From: Acinetobacter sp. ANC 3832
Lineage (GTDB): Bacteria; Pseudomonadota; Gammaproteobacteria; Pseudomonadales; Moraxellaceae
Direction of reading: 5' to 3'
NCBI RefSeq assembly: GCF_002135415.1
Contig: NZ_NEGJ01000015.1
Coordinates: 1-64,000 of the forward strand
Length of the DNA: 64,000 nt
Position 1 is the first letter of the stretch. Every line of letters begins with the position of its first letter. Shown in pieces: positions 47,116-56,084 of this stretch. Below the pieces are notes generated by a model. The model was not told the origin of the DNA, did not search any database, and worked only from the letters and a program-made list of their open reading frames with translations. A program made the translations under genes and the position numbers.

Positions 47116-47487
47116 ATGGATTATTTAAAGCAAATAGATTGGCAGGCATGGTTTTTCACACTGGCCCTGATTATTTTTTTCAGAGAAGGTTCCGTATGGC
47201 TGATGGCGCAATTCAATCATCCTGAATTGGGTAACCTCACTGGGCTACTCAGCTTATTGTTCATTCTTATTCTATGGCGGAAAATTCATAAAATTCCATC
47301 TCGTCTTGTGGATACCAATAATAAACTCATGAAAGAAAGCGGTTTTGCTTTTCTTCCAGTCTGTGCAGGCTCTTTAATCATGCTGGTCAGTATGGGCAAA
47401 GAAATTCCACTCTTTTTAATGGTGATGTTTGCGAGCACACTGATTCCACTTTGGATTTACGCCAAAATGGCAAAGAAATGGTTATAG
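47116..47487 (+). CDS. LrgA/CidA-like membrane protein
   Basis: This is a 123-residue protein with four hydrophobic helices. The third and fourth helices (FAFLPVCAGSLIMLVSMG and IPLFLMVMFASTLIPLWIYA) match the LrgA/CidA holin-like family pattern. It lies nine bases ahead of an LrgB-like gene, the standard partner. The pair influences murein hydrolase activity in Gram-positives; in other bacteria related pairs transport small carboxylates such as pyruvate. The short 42-base distance to hflX makes readthrough from hflX likely. Confidence 0.75.
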   Translation: MDYLKQIDWQAWFFTLALIIFFREGSVWLMAQFNHPELGNLTGLLSLLFILILWRKIHKIPSRLVDTNNKLMKESGFAFLPVCAGSLIMLVSMGKEIPLFLMVMFASTLIPLWIYAKMAKKWL

Positions 47488-47496
47488 GAGATTATC

Positions 47497-48165
47497 ATGT
47501 TTAGTATTCTTATTGGTTTCCTACTGACCTTAATTGCATATCTCGCAGCAAAACCTGTCAATAAAAAATTCCCACAAGTCCCACTACTTGTGATTGCGAT
47601 GTTTTTTGTGATTGGTTTATTGTTTCTATTCAAAATTCCTTATGAACAATACAATTCACAAATGAGTAGTATTTTCAGTCATCTATTGGGTTATGCCACA
47701 GTTGCTTTGGCGATTCCCTTAGCATCAATGCGTTATGATGATTTACCGCTTAAATCTATTGTTGGCATCTTGGTCTTTGCCAGTATTAGCGCAGTTGCAT
47801 TACCCATGAGTCTTGCTTATTTACTACATATGTCTGAGCCAACCATTATGGCTTTTGCAACACGTGCGGTAACAACGCCGATTGCCATTAACATTGCGAC
47901 CTTATTGCACTCACCAGTCACGCTTGTCATTCTGATCGTGATTTTATCTGGTGTGATTGGGGCAGCATTTTCATCGATTATTTTACGTAATATTAACGAT
48001 GAACGTGCATCTGGGCTTGCTTTGGGCTTAGCTGCTCATGCGATTGGTACTGCTCAAGCATGGCAACGTGGAGCTGTTGCTGGACGTTATGCTGCCTTTG
48101 GCATGGCAGTGAATGCAGTCTTTACTGCAATATGGTTGCCAACTTTTATACTATTCATTAAGTAA
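47497..48165 (+). CDS. LrgB/CidB-like membrane protein
   Basis: This is a 222-residue protein with six or seven hydrophobic helices and the LrgB landmarks VALAIPLASM, FATRAVTTPIAINIA and GLAAHAIGTAQAWQRG (near residue 185). A clear AGGAG ribosome binding site precedes the ATG. It works with the LrgA-like protein encoded just upstream, in either murein hydrolase control or carboxylate transport. Confidence 0.88.
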   Translation: MFSILIGFLLTLIAYLAAKPVNKKFPQVPLLVIAMFFVIGLLFLFKIPYEQYNSQMSSIFSHLLGYATVALAIPLASMRYDDLPLKSIVGILVFASISAVALPMSLAYLLHMSEPTIMAFATRAVTTPIAINIATLLHSPVTLVILIVILSGVIGAAFSSIILRNINDERASGLALGLAAHAIGTAQAWQRGAVAGRYAAFGMAVNAVFTAIWLPTFILFIK

Positions 48166-48258
48166 ATGTGATTTATTTCACTTTTCACATGATTGCATTG
48201 AGTAATTATTCATCTTAATATAAATCTTACTTCAGGCACTCGAGCTAGGGACGAAAGC

Positions 48259-48702
48259 ATGGGACGAAATAAGTTTATATTTGCAGCATTATTTTCTACT
48301 TTTTGCACAGGAGCTTTCGCTCAAGATATTTCTGGAACGTGGAAAAATATTGATGATAAAACAGGTGCTTCTAAAGCTTTGATTGAAATTCGTAAAGAAG
48401 CGAATGGCACCTATACTGGAAAAATCATTAAAGTGACACCACGCCCAGGATATACACCGAAAGAAGTCTGTATAGATTGTCCTGCACCTTATACCAATAA
48501 GCCTATTTTAGGGATGGATGTGCTTAAGGGTTTAACCTTCGTGCAAAATGATGAATATACGGGTGGCAAAATTATCGATCCTCTAACGGGTAAAATTTAC
48601 TCTATGAAAGCCAAGCTCAGTGCAAGTGGTAAACGACTCACCATGCGCGGTTATGTCGGTATTTCTGCTTTAGGTCGTAGCCAAACGTGGATTCGTGACT
48701 AA
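48259..48702 (+). CDS. DUF2147 secreted protein, copy 1
   Basis: This is a 147-residue exported protein with signal peptide ending AFA. The mature part begins QDISGTWKNIDDKTG and contains the family block VCIDCPAPYTNKPILGM with two Cys, then GGKIIDPLTGKIY, and ends GRSQTWIRD. DUF2147 proteins adopt a lipocalin-like barrel and are periplasmic; function is not established. It is the first of three tandem paralogues, each with its own upstream gap of 93-224 bases. Confidence 0.85.
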   Translation: MGRNKFIFAALFSTFCTGAFAQDISGTWKNIDDKTGASKALIEIRKEANGTYTGKIIKVTPRPGYTPKEVCIDCPAPYTNKPILGMDVLKGLTFVQNDEYTGGKIIDPLTGKIYSMKAKLSASGKRLTMRGYVGISALGRSQTWIRD

Positions 48703-48925
48703 ATAAGAATTCATGGATGAATTCTTAAACAAGGCAATCCAATCAGTAAAAATCTAAAATGGTGCTTACTCAACTGTGTAAGCTCATTTTCATCATTAAA
48801 TAAACAATTTACGATAAAGCTTCAAATAATTAAAACATCCAATCATACCCATGACTAAAAATATTCAGCTCATCAATAAGCAGTCAGGATGAGTGATTCA
48901 TTAAGAAAATGAAAAAGGTAGCAAT

Positions 48926-49375
48926 ATGAAAAATAAAATCAAACTCATTTATACCTGTTTACTATTCAGTTTAGGCACTGCAATACATGCGCAAGATATT
49001 TCGGGCTTATGGCAAAGTGTCGATGACAAAACAGGTGCACCCAAAGGTCAAGTCGAATTAAAAAGAGATAAAAATGGAGTCTATACGGGCACCATTGTTA
49101 AAGTGACACCGCGTATGGGCTACCACCCTAAAGAAATTTGCTCTGACTGCCCTGCTCCATATACCAACAAACCGATTATTGGGATACAAGCCATTACAGG
49201 GCTTAAACATGTGGAAGGAAATGACTATGCCGATGGGAAAATCCTAGATCCCAATAGCGGTAAAATTTATAGCTTAAAGGCAAAATTAAGCACAAATGGT
49301 AAACGTCTACAGCTTCGTGGTTATATCGGAATTGCGATGCTGGGGCGTAGCCAAACTTGGATTCGCATTGAATAA
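48926..49375 (+). CDS. DUF2147 secreted protein, copy 2
   Basis: This 149-residue paralogue has signal peptide ending IHA, then QDISGLWQSVDDKTG, ICSDCPAPYTNKPI, ADGKILDPNSGKIY and a GRSQTWIR ending. An AGGT ribosome binding site precedes ATG. The upstream gap of 223 bases shows no other gene and probably holds an independent promoter. Confidence 0.85.
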   Translation: MKNKIKLIYTCLLFSLGTAIHAQDISGLWQSVDDKTGAPKGQVELKRDKNGVYTGTIVKVTPRMGYHPKEICSDCPAPYTNKPIIGIQAITGLKHVEGNDYADGKILDPNSGKIYSLKAKLSTNGKRLQLRGYIGIAMLGRSQTWIRIE

Positions 49376-49539
49376 TTTTATGATATAAATAATCAACTTA
49401 ACGCTAAAAAAATGATTATTTTATACCTTTAATCTGGTATAAAATGAGAAAAGGAATGTGAATTATATCGCTATAATTATCCGTGTATGAATATAAATGG
49501 ATTTTCATACAGCACATTGAATACACGATTAGGACTATT

Positions 49540-49989
49540 ATGAAACGTTTTAGAATTTTTATTGGGGCAATGGCTTTATCCGTCGTAAGTAGTATGCTTT
49601 ATGCGCAAGACATTACAGGAACATGGCGTTATATTGATGATAAAACAGGCGAACCCAAAGGACTGGTTAAAATTGAACAACAGCCTGATGGTAGCTTCGC
49701 AGGGAAAGTTTTAAGAATCACACCTCGCCCAGGTTATACACCAAAAGAGATTTGTACAGGATGCCCTGCTCCATATACCAATAAACAAATTCTAGGTATG
49801 CAGGTTATTACTGGACTAAAAACTGAAGATCAAACGAGTTATACTGATGGCAGAATTTTAGATCCTGTGGCTGGAAAAATTTATCGTCTAAAAGGTAAAC
49901 TTAGTCCAAATGGTAAAAAGTTATATTTCCGTGGTTATGTTGGTGTATCGGCAATGGGTCGCAGCCAAACATGGTTACGCGTGGAATAA
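49540..49989 (+). CDS. DUF2147 secreted protein, copy 3
   Basis: This is a 149-residue paralogue. ATG at 49540 is chosen because it gives a proper signal peptide (MKRFRIFIGAMALSVVSSML, then YAQDITG); the frame is open 57 bases further upstream but without a secretion signal. The conserved blocks ICTGCPAPYTNKQI, DGRILDPVAGKIY and GRSQTWLR are all present. Confidence 0.85.
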   Translation: MKRFRIFIGAMALSVVSSMLYAQDITGTWRYIDDKTGEPKGLVKIEQQPDGSFAGKVLRITPRPGYTPKEICTGCPAPYTNKQILGMQVITGLKTEDQTSYTDGRILDPVAGKIYRLKGKLSPNGKKLYFRGYVGVSAMGRSQTWLRVE

Positions 49990-50088
49990 AGATTTGTCTT
50001 TGGGTATATTCTAATTAAAACAATGCGTGAATACTAACAGCACGAATACATAAAGATTCGGTCAGTATTCATCGCATTTAAAATGATT

Positions 50089-50940
50089 TTATTCAGACTG
50101 AATCAAATGGTTTAACCCTGCTATAGTCATTTTCATTCCCTTTTCCGCAGGAATAGCTTGGGCAAAATTCGTCTGTAAAGAGCTTGCAAAATTACCCGAA
50201 TACATCTTCATACCTTGATGGGTTAGGTTCGATAAAGCATCAATATAAATTTTCTCCCCCATGCCTTCCCATAAACGACAAAAACCATAATCCTCGGATA
50301 AATAGCGCTTGGTTTTAGGATCAACCATCACATCAAAAAAGCGATAATGTAAGCCTTTATCTTCAATACCTACGGAATCAGGAACATATTGTAGTTCAGG
50401 ATAATGTTGCATAATACGTTCAAAAACATTGCGCTTAATCACCATAAAGCCCGTGGGTGCTTCACTCATTTCAATAAAGCCATCTTCTTGAATCACAATA
50501 TCCAGAGATTCTTGCCCTTCACTTTTCCGAGCATTCACCGTATATCTTTGAAAATTTGCTAAAAATTGCTCATAAGTCATCTCTTGTGGTAAGCCCTGAG
50601 TCGGCCAATCTTCCCGTTTCAAAGGATAGACACCTGCTGCAATATCATAATCTGACTGCAATAAACGCAAAGCTGCCTCAGGCGTAAAACCTATATCAGA
50701 ATCTACCCAAAATAAGTGTGTCCAATCTTTATTTTCAAGAAAATTTGCAACACAATTATTTCGTGCACGTGTAATTAAACTTTCGCCTTGCATCAATAAA
50801 TACTGAACAGGCATACCCAATTGCATTGCCGTATTTTGAAAATTTAATAATGAATTAACATAATTAAAAAAGAACTTGCCATCGTGGCTAGGGGTTACGA
50901 TCAGTGGGTAAATCGTTTTTAATTGTTCTAGTGTTAGCAT
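50089..50940 (-). CDS. GT-A-fold glycosyltransferase-like protein
   Basis: This is a 283-residue cytosolic protein. An early LIVTPSHDGK strand, the ITRARNNCVANFL helix and the acidic FWVDSDIGFTPEA motif (DxD, about residues 80-90) match nucleotide-sugar transferases of GT-A fold, and it keeps GVYPLKR after it. It has no membrane helix. There is no polysaccharide cluster around it; neighbours are DUF2147 genes and apaH, so the acceptor is unknown. ATG at 50940 is used, with a TTG five codons upstream as alternative. Similar proteins occur in phages, but no other phage gene is near. Confidence 0.6.
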   Translation of the reverse strand: MLTLEQLKTIYPLIVTPSHDGKFFFNYVNSLLNFQNTAMQLGMPVQYLLMQGESLITRARNNCVANFLENKDWTHLFWVDSDIGFTPEAALRLLQSDYDIAAGVYPLKREDWPTQGLPQEMTYEQFLANFQRYTVNARKSEGQESLDIVIQEDGFIEMSEAPTGFMVIKRNVFERIMQHYPELQYVPDSVGIEDKGLHYRFFDVMVDPKTKRYLSEDYGFCRLWEGMGEKIYIDALSNLTHQGMKMYSGNFASSLQTNFAQAIPAEKGMKMTIAGLNHLIQSE

Positions 50941-51064
50941 GCTTATTTTGTCCAATGCTGTATAACGTGATGATCATCGTTCTAATGATTTTATACTTGA
51001 TAAAATATCAACTTTAATGCTCTTTCGCCTCCTTTTTTATTTATATTTACATGAAATTAATCAC

Positions 51065-51093
51065 AAAAAAGCCATCTTTTAGATGGCTTTTTT
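51065..51093 (-). terminator. intrinsic terminator of the pdxA-rsmA-apaH operon
   Basis: The perfect stem AAAAAAGCCATCT / AGATGGCTTTTTT with loop TTT lies about 107 bases beyond the apaH stop. Confidence 0.85.
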
Positions 51094-51199
51094 AAAGGTC
51101 AGACTTTATAAGTATCTTGCATAAAGATGAATATCCTCTTTATTTTTCCAACTCAGGATAAGAAACACTGTTTCACAAGAGGAGGCTTTATCCAAAATT

Positions 51200-52060
51200 T
51201 TAATAAACAGGATTATCAACTTTGAAAGAAACTTGATCTTCCAAACGATAAGCAATCAATTGATGTCCCCAAACACAGCCACCATCAACATTTTGAATAC
51301 GCGGTGTAATGGTTTTCCCCTGCAATGCTGCCCAATGTCCAAAAATGATTTGATGCGTTTCTGCCGTCTTAGATGGATATTCAAACCAAGGTTGAAAACC
51401 TACTGGCATTGGCTCGTCTAAAGCATCTTTGAAGCTAAACTCAAGACGACCTTTAGCATCTGTTAAGCGCATACGGGTTAAATAGTTGGTAATCACGCGT
51501 AAACGAATATTTCCTTCTAAATCATCTGCCCACACATCAGGTTCAGCACCATACATCTCTTTTAGAAAAGCATCTACTACTTCAAAATCATCTTTCGCTA
51601 AAACTGCTTCGACTTCTTGGGCAAAAGATGCAACTTGCTCAGCAGTCCAAATAGATGGAATACCTGCATGTGTCAAAATCGTGTGTTCATTTGGAAAAAG
51701 GCATAATGGTTGCTTACGTAACCAGTCAATCAGCTCATCACTATCAATCGCATCAATCACATCTTGCGTATTGTCTTTCTCTTTGGTCTTTTTAATGCCA
51801 CGTGCGCATGCAAGCAAATTAAGGTCATGATTTCCCAAAATGGTTGCAGCAACATCACGATCTACAAGTTTCTTAATGAAACGTAATGCACCAATTGAAT
51901 TTTCACCACGTGCAACCAAATCACCAGCAAACCAAATAAAATCTTGATCAGGATCAAATTTAATTTCTTTCAATAATGCTTTCAGTGCTTCAAAACAACC
52001 TTGTACATCACCAATCACATAGTTATAACGAATATTCGTGCGAATGTTTTCACGTGCCAT
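51200..52060 (-). CDS. apaH: symmetrical bis(5'-nucleosyl)-tetraphosphatase
   Basis: This 286-residue metallophosphatase hydrolyses Ap4A to two ADP and removes Np4 caps from RNA. The motifs are VIGDVQGCFEAL (GDxHG-like), FAGDLVARGENS, ILGNHDLNLLA, THAGIPSIW and GHWAALQG. It begins directly after the rsmA stop (52061) with no gap. The order pdxA-rsmA-apaH matches E. coli surA-pdxA-rsmA-apaGH but lacks surA and apaG. Confidence 0.96.
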   Translation of the reverse strand: MARENIRTNIRYNYVIGDVQGCFEALKALLKEIKFDPDQDFIWFAGDLVARGENSIGALRFIKKLVDRDVAATILGNHDLNLLACARGIKKTKEKDNTQDVIDAIDSDELIDWLRKQPLCLFPNEHTILTHAGIPSIWTAEQVASFAQEVEAVLAKDDFEVVDAFLKEMYGAEPDVWADDLEGNIRLRVITNYLTRMRLTDAKGRLEFSFKDALDEPMPVGFQPWFEYPSKTAETHQIIFGHWAALQGKTITPRIQNVDGGCVWGHQLIAYRLEDQVSFKVDNPVY

Positions 52061-52873
52061 TTAAGCCACCATTTGATCCGACAAAGCAACAAACTGAGCA
52101 AGCGTTAAAGTTTCAGGACGAGCCATTGGATCGATACCTGTATTCTCAAAACCATCTTCAGCCAACATACCTTTTAAGCTGTTTCGTAAAGTCTTACGGC
52201 GTTGTGTAAATACATGTGAAACCAAACGCGCCAAGGCTTTTTCATTTTTAGCAACAATTGGCTTATCTGCATAAGGTTCTAAACGAAACACAGCTGAAGT
52301 CACTTTTGGGGGTGGATTAAATGATCCTGGTGGAACTTCAAATAGATAAGTTGGCTTACAAAAGTATTGAATCATCACAGACAAACGGCCATATTCTTTG
52401 GTATTTGGTGATGCTGTAATACGATCAACCACTTCTTTTTGTAGCATAAAATGCATATCTTTTACTTTTCCACCGAACTGTAAAAGATGAAAAAGCAAAG
52501 GTGTAGAAATATTATAAGGCAAGTTACCCACAACACGTAAAGGGCGACCTTCTTCAAACAATGTGGTGTAATCAAACTTTAAAGCATCGGCTTCAATAAT
52601 CGTTAAGCGTTCAGGGTGCGGAACTCGACCCGGTAAACCTGCCGCCAAATCACGGTCAAGTTCAATCACAGTTAATGCATCACACTCACCAATTAAAGGC
52701 GATGTTAATGCGGCTAAACCGGGACCAATTTCTACAATATTTTCGCCTGTACGTGGACTTACTGATCGCACAATTTTTGCAATCACACGTTGGTCATGTA
52801 AAAAGTTTTGACCAAATCGTTTCCGAGCCTGATGCCCTTCTTGTTTCGGGTTAAGGGCATTAATCTGATACAT
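52061..52873 (-). CDS. rsmA: 16S rRNA (adenine-1518/1519-N6)-dimethyltransferase
   Basis: This is the 270-residue KsgA enzyme that dimethylates A1518 and A1519 of 16S rRNA late in 30S assembly. Visible blocks: KRFGQNFLHDQRV, the SAM loop VEIGPGLAALTSPL, VIELDRDLA, VGNLPYNISTPLLFHLL (NLPY catalytic) and FNPPPKVTSAV. It lies between pdxA and apaH, and its stop abuts the apaH start. Confidence 0.97.
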   Translation of the reverse strand: MYQINALNPKQEGHQARKRFGQNFLHDQRVIAKIVRSVSPRTGENIVEIGPGLAALTSPLIGECDALTVIELDRDLAAGLPGRVPHPERLTIIEADALKFDYTTLFEEGRPLRVVGNLPYNISTPLLFHLLQFGGKVKDMHFMLQKEVVDRITASPNTKEYGRLSVMIQYFCKPTYLFEVPPGSFNPPPKVTSAVFRLEPYADKPIVAKNEKALARLVSHVFTQRRKTLRNSLKGMLAEDGFENTGIDPMARPETLTLAQFVALSDQMVA

Positions 52874-52921
52874 AAAACATTTCCAACGTGACGTAATAAT
52901 TAAGACGATTCACTAATAAAA

Positions 52922-53890
52922 TCAGTGATGTGCTAAATCCAGTGCTAAATCTACAGCAACATGCAAACTTGAACTTTTAGCAAGTCCAGTACCTGCAAGG
53001 GAGAGTGCTGTGCCATGATCGACGGATGTGCGAATAAAGGGTAAACCCAAAGTAATATTAATGGCTTCACCGAATCCCTGAGATTTTAACACAGGTAAGC
53101 CTTGATCGTGATACATCGCCAAAACAGCATCTGCATCTTTTAAATGATCTGGGGTAAATAAAGTATCAGCAGGCATGCTCAGACTTATGTGAACATCTTG
53201 TGTACGATAAGTTTCAAGTACAGGATTAATCACATCAATTTCTTCTCGCCCTAAATAACCATCTTCACCAGCATGCGGATTTAATCCACAAACCAAAATA
53301 TTAGGCTGTTCAATTTTAAATTTTGTTTTTAAATCATGAAGCAGAATATCAATGACTTGATATAAGCGTTCTTTGGTAATTGCATCTGGGACATCTCTTA
53401 ACGCTAAGTGAGTCGTTACCAATGCAACTCTTAAAGTTTTGGTTGCAAGCATCATCACCACACGGTCTACACCTGCAAACTCTTGGTAATATTCGGTATG
53501 CCCACTGAAATGAATCCCTGCATCATTAATAATCGATTTTTGCACAGGCGCTGTTGCAACCCCCACACTTTTGCCCTGCATGGCATATTCTGCTGAACGG
53601 CGTAATTGCTCTAAAACATAAGCTGAGTTGGCTTTATTAAGGCAACCATCTTCCACTTTTTCAGATACTGCAATATGTTCGAAGTATAGTGAACCGTGTG
53701 GAGCTGACTGTTCTTGTCCATTAAATTCAATAAATTTGATACATTTATTTAAAAGATTTGCTCGCTGTTTCAGTACCTCAATATCAGCCAAAACGACGAC
53801 TGGTCGCTCATCTACACGTTCCGCCAGACTTAAACAAATATCAGGTCCAATACCTGCAGGTTCGCCACTCGTGACATATAGAGGGAGCAT
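52922..53890 (-). CDS. pdxA: 4-hydroxythreonine-4-phosphate dehydrogenase
   Basis: This 322-residue enzyme of pyridoxal phosphate synthesis oxidises 4-phosphohydroxythreonine. Landmarks are SGEPAGIGPDI, SGHTEYYQEFAGVDRVVMML, NPHAGEDGYLGREEID (metal His) and TSVDHGTALSLAGTG. ATG at 53890 is preferred because AGGGG precedes it by five bases; an in-frame GTG at 53896 overlaps that site. It heads the operon pdxA-rsmA-apaH. Confidence 0.96.
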   Translation of the reverse strand: MLPLYVTSGEPAGIGPDICLSLAERVDERPVVVLADIEVLKQRANLLNKCIKFIEFNGQEQSAPHGSLYFEHIAVSEKVEDGCLNKANSAYVLEQLRRSAEYAMQGKSVGVATAPVQKSIINDAGIHFSGHTEYYQEFAGVDRVVMMLATKTLRVALVTTHLALRDVPDAITKERLYQVIDILLHDLKTKFKIEQPNILVCGLNPHAGEDGYLGREEIDVINPVLETYRTQDVHISLSMPADTLFTPDHLKDADAVLAMYHDQGLPVLKSQGFGEAINITLGLPFIRTSVDHGTALSLAGTGLAKSSSLHVAVDLALDLAHH

Positions 53891-53944
53891 ATCCACCCCT
53901 TTAACGTAATTATTAAATTATATTATATACTTTAATCCGCAACT

Positions 53945-54388
53945 TCATTTCCAATTCAATTTAAATTTAGTTGTGAGAAATCCTAAATGATGACCTAATT
54001 CTGATAAACAAATGATTAGAAGGCTGATCACACATGCAATGACAAGCCCTTTCCAAATTTTTTTATTGGCTATTTTATAGTTTTCATCGTTCATAACCAT
54101 GAAAATGATCCCACCTATACTGTATATAGCAAAAGGGAATAAAGCGACGTGGGCATAAATAGAGAACAATAGAATGATGCCTAGACCTGAGAACCCATAA
54201 TAGCCACAACTGAGTGCGAAAATCACAATATAAGCGGTAATAAATGTAATCAAAAATCCTGAAAAAAACTTACTCACTTTTGATATTTTTCCAGAATCAT
54301 TTTTATTATTATTTTGAGTTTCTCGATTGGGTATCTCATTCATATTTTTAGCGATTCGTATTTTTGAATATTTTATAGTAACTTTCAT
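53945..54388 (-). CDS. hypothetical membrane protein
   Basis: This is a 147-residue protein with a charged Asn/Lys-rich N-terminus of about 40 residues and then three or four hydrophobic helices (FFSGFLITFITAYIVIFAL, GLGIILLFSIYAHVALFPFA, IGGIIFMVMN, GLVIACVISLLIICLS). No family is recognised. It is divergent from rplM and lies next to pdxA, with no visible good ribosome binding site, so the start (ATG 54388, or 54343 MNEIPN) is unsure. Confidence 0.55.
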   Translation of the reverse strand: MKVTIKYSKIRIAKNMNEIPNRETQNNNKNDSGKISKVSKFFSGFLITFITAYIVIFALSCGYYGFSGLGIILLFSIYAHVALFPFAIYSIGGIIFMVMNDENYKIANKKIWKGLVIACVISLLIICLSELGHHLGFLTTKFKLNWK

Positions 54389-54454
54389 TGATTTAAAACT
54401 TTTAAATACTCACGAATTCATCTAGAATACAGCGCTTGAAATTCTATATTTTCA

Positions 54455-54483
54455 TTGTGATTCTGCTGTTTTTCAGGTAGAAT
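54455..54483 (+). promoter_or_regulatory. sigma70 promoter of rplM-rpsI
   Basis: TTGTGA (54455-54460) and TAGAAT (54478-54483) are separated by 17 bases. Transcription would start near 54490, leaving a leader of about 55 bases. Confidence 0.72.
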
Positions 54484-54496
54484 TCGGTCTCCTTTT

Positions 54497-54522
54497 GTTT
54501 GGACAGATTTCACCGTCCAAAC
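54497..54522 (+). promoter_or_regulatory. hairpin in the rplM-rpsI mRNA leader
   Basis: GTTTGGAC (54497-54504) pairs perfectly with GTCCAAAC (54515-54522) around a ten-base loop. It begins only about seven bases after the predicted transcription start and ends 23 bases before the rplM ATG. In E. coli, L13 is known to repress translation of its own operon through the leader; this hairpin is a candidate target. Confidence 0.5.
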
Positions 54523-54545
54523 CAACTATAATAGGTAGTGGTTTA

Positions 54546-54974
54546 ATGAAAACTCTCAGCGCTAAGCCTGCTGAAGTTCAACATGACTGGTATGTTGTTG
54601 ATGCTTCTGGCAAAACTTTAGGTCGCCTTGCGACTGAAATCGCTCGTCGTTTACGCGGTAAGCACAAAACTTCTTACACTCCTCACGTTGACACTGGCGA
54701 TTATATCGTTGTTATTAACGCTGAAGAAATTACTGTAACTGGTAAGAAAGCTCAAGACAAAAAGTATTATCGCCATACTGGTTTCCCTGGTGGTATCCGT
54801 GAGACTAACTTCGAGAAGTTAATTGCTCACAAACCTGAATCAGTTTTAGAAAAAGCTGTGAAAGGTATGTTACCAAAAGGTCCTCTTGGTTATGCAATGA
54901 TCAAAAAAATGAAAGTGTACGCTGGTACTGAGCATCCACACGCAGCTCAACAGCCACAAGTTTTGGACATCTAA
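54546..54974 (+). CDS. rplM: 50S ribosomal protein L13
   Basis: This 142-residue ribosomal protein has the family blocks [31 protein letters not shown] and [21 protein letters not shown] at 54546 gives the standard [11 protein letters not shown] start and length; the frame open upstream is leader. It shares an operon with rpsI, twelve bases downstream. Confidence 0.98.
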   Translation: MKTLSAKPAEVQHDWYVVDASGKTLGRLATEIARRLRGKHKTSYTPHVDTGDYIVVINAEEITVTGKKAQDKKYYRHTGFPGGIRETNFEKLIAHKPESVLEKAVKGMLPKGPLGYAMIKKMKVYAGTEHPHAAQQPQVLDI

Positions 54975-54986
54975 GGGATACAGCAC

Positions 54987-55373
54987 ATGGCTACTAATTA
55001 TGGTACAGGTCGCCGTAAGACCGCAACTGCACGTGTTTTCTTATCAGCTGGTACAGGTAAACTCGTAATTAACAACCGTTCTATTGAACAATATTTCGGT
55101 CGTGAAACTGCTCGTATGGTTGTTCGTCAACCGCTTGAGCTTTTAGACGTTACTGAAAAGTTTGACCTTTACATCACTGTTTCTGGTGGTGGTATTGGTG
55201 GTCAAGCGGGCGCAATTCGTCACGGTATTACTCGTGCATTGATCGCTTCTGACGAAACTTTAAAACCTGCTCTTCGTCAAGCTGGTTTCGTTACTCGTGA
55301 TGCTCGTGAAGTTGAACGTAAGAAACTTGGTTTACGTAAAGCTCGTAAACGTCCTCAGTTCTCTAAACGTTAA
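54987..55373 (+). CDS. rpsI: 30S ribosomal protein S9
   Basis: This is a 128-residue ribosomal protein. The start [16 protein letters not shown], the middle [20 protein letters not shown] and the basic C-terminal tail [14 protein letters not shown], which reaches the P-site tRNA, are all present. It is the second gene of rplM-rpsI, closed by a strong terminator. Confidence 0.98.
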   Translation: MATNYGTGRRKTATARVFLSAGTGKLVINNRSIEQYFGRETARMVVRQPLELLDVTEKFDLYITVSGGGIGGQAGAIRHGITRALIASDETLKPALRQAGFVTRDAREVERKKLGLRKARKRPQFSKR

Positions 55374-55392
55374 TTCGTTTACCGAATCGGAC

Positions 55393-55423
55393 AAAAAACC
55401 TCGGCATTTGCCGAGGTTTTTTT
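55393..55423 (+). terminator. intrinsic terminator of rplM-rpsI
   Basis: The stem CCTCGGCA / TGCCGAGG with a two-base loop is flanked by six A and seven T. Confidence 0.92.
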
Positions 55424-55489
55424 ATAGGTTAATATTTTGCTTTAAAAAACAGAAAATAATATAAATCATATAATCATTCATATTTAAGA

Positions 55490-55936
55490 TTATTTTTTCT
55501 TTGAACAATCCATCGTTGCTTCTCCTACTCCATCAGCACTTTCATACTCTGTAATGGTACAACCATTTTCTTGGTAGCTTCTCGATTTTTTTGAAAATAC
55601 ATGATCTTTGGGAATAGGTGCATCACACGGCTGATCTGTTTTTTCATCGACCATTTTTACAGGACCATTATTGTAAATAGTGACCTTGCAGCCCTTTACA
55701 GTATATTCTTTCTGTATGCCACCATAAAGCTGTTCATCAGAAAAATCTGAAGCAACATCGCAAGTTTTATCTGCTCGACAAGCCTCAATGGCTGCCACCT
55801 GTGCTTCTACAGTATTCGCAGCCTCATCAAGACTGATACTTGCCACATCAACACTTGAATTGACTTGTGTTTTAGATGAACATGCCACACAAAATATAGA
55901 GCATATTGATATCATTAATATTTTATTTTTATACAT
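55490..55936 (-). CDS. hypothetical lipoprotein with a repeated GC-T-Y motif
   Basis: This is a 148-residue lipoprotein with lipobox FCVAC (Cys near residue 19). The mature part has six further Cys and two related segments, VKGCKVTIYNNGP and ENGCTITEYESAD, suggesting an internal duplication stabilised by disulfides. No family is recognised. It is convergent with rpsI and divergent from sspA. Confidence 0.65.
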   Translation of the reverse strand: MYKNKILMISICSIFCVACSSKTQVNSSVDVASISLDEAANTVEAQVAAIEACRADKTCDVASDFSDEQLYGGIQKEYTVKGCKVTIYNNGPVKMVDEKTDQPCDAPIPKDHVFSKKSRSYQENGCTITEYESADGVGEATMDCSKKK

Positions 55937-56084
55937 CTATTGATTCCTTCTATCTGCTTTCACATCCAAAATTTTTAAATTTTTTCGACCTACATATACT
56001 TATCATAATCGAACCAAAAGTATCCGTGATTTTAATGTCTAATTTTAGTATCCTATCCTATTCACTCTGCTTAGTTTTTGGGTT

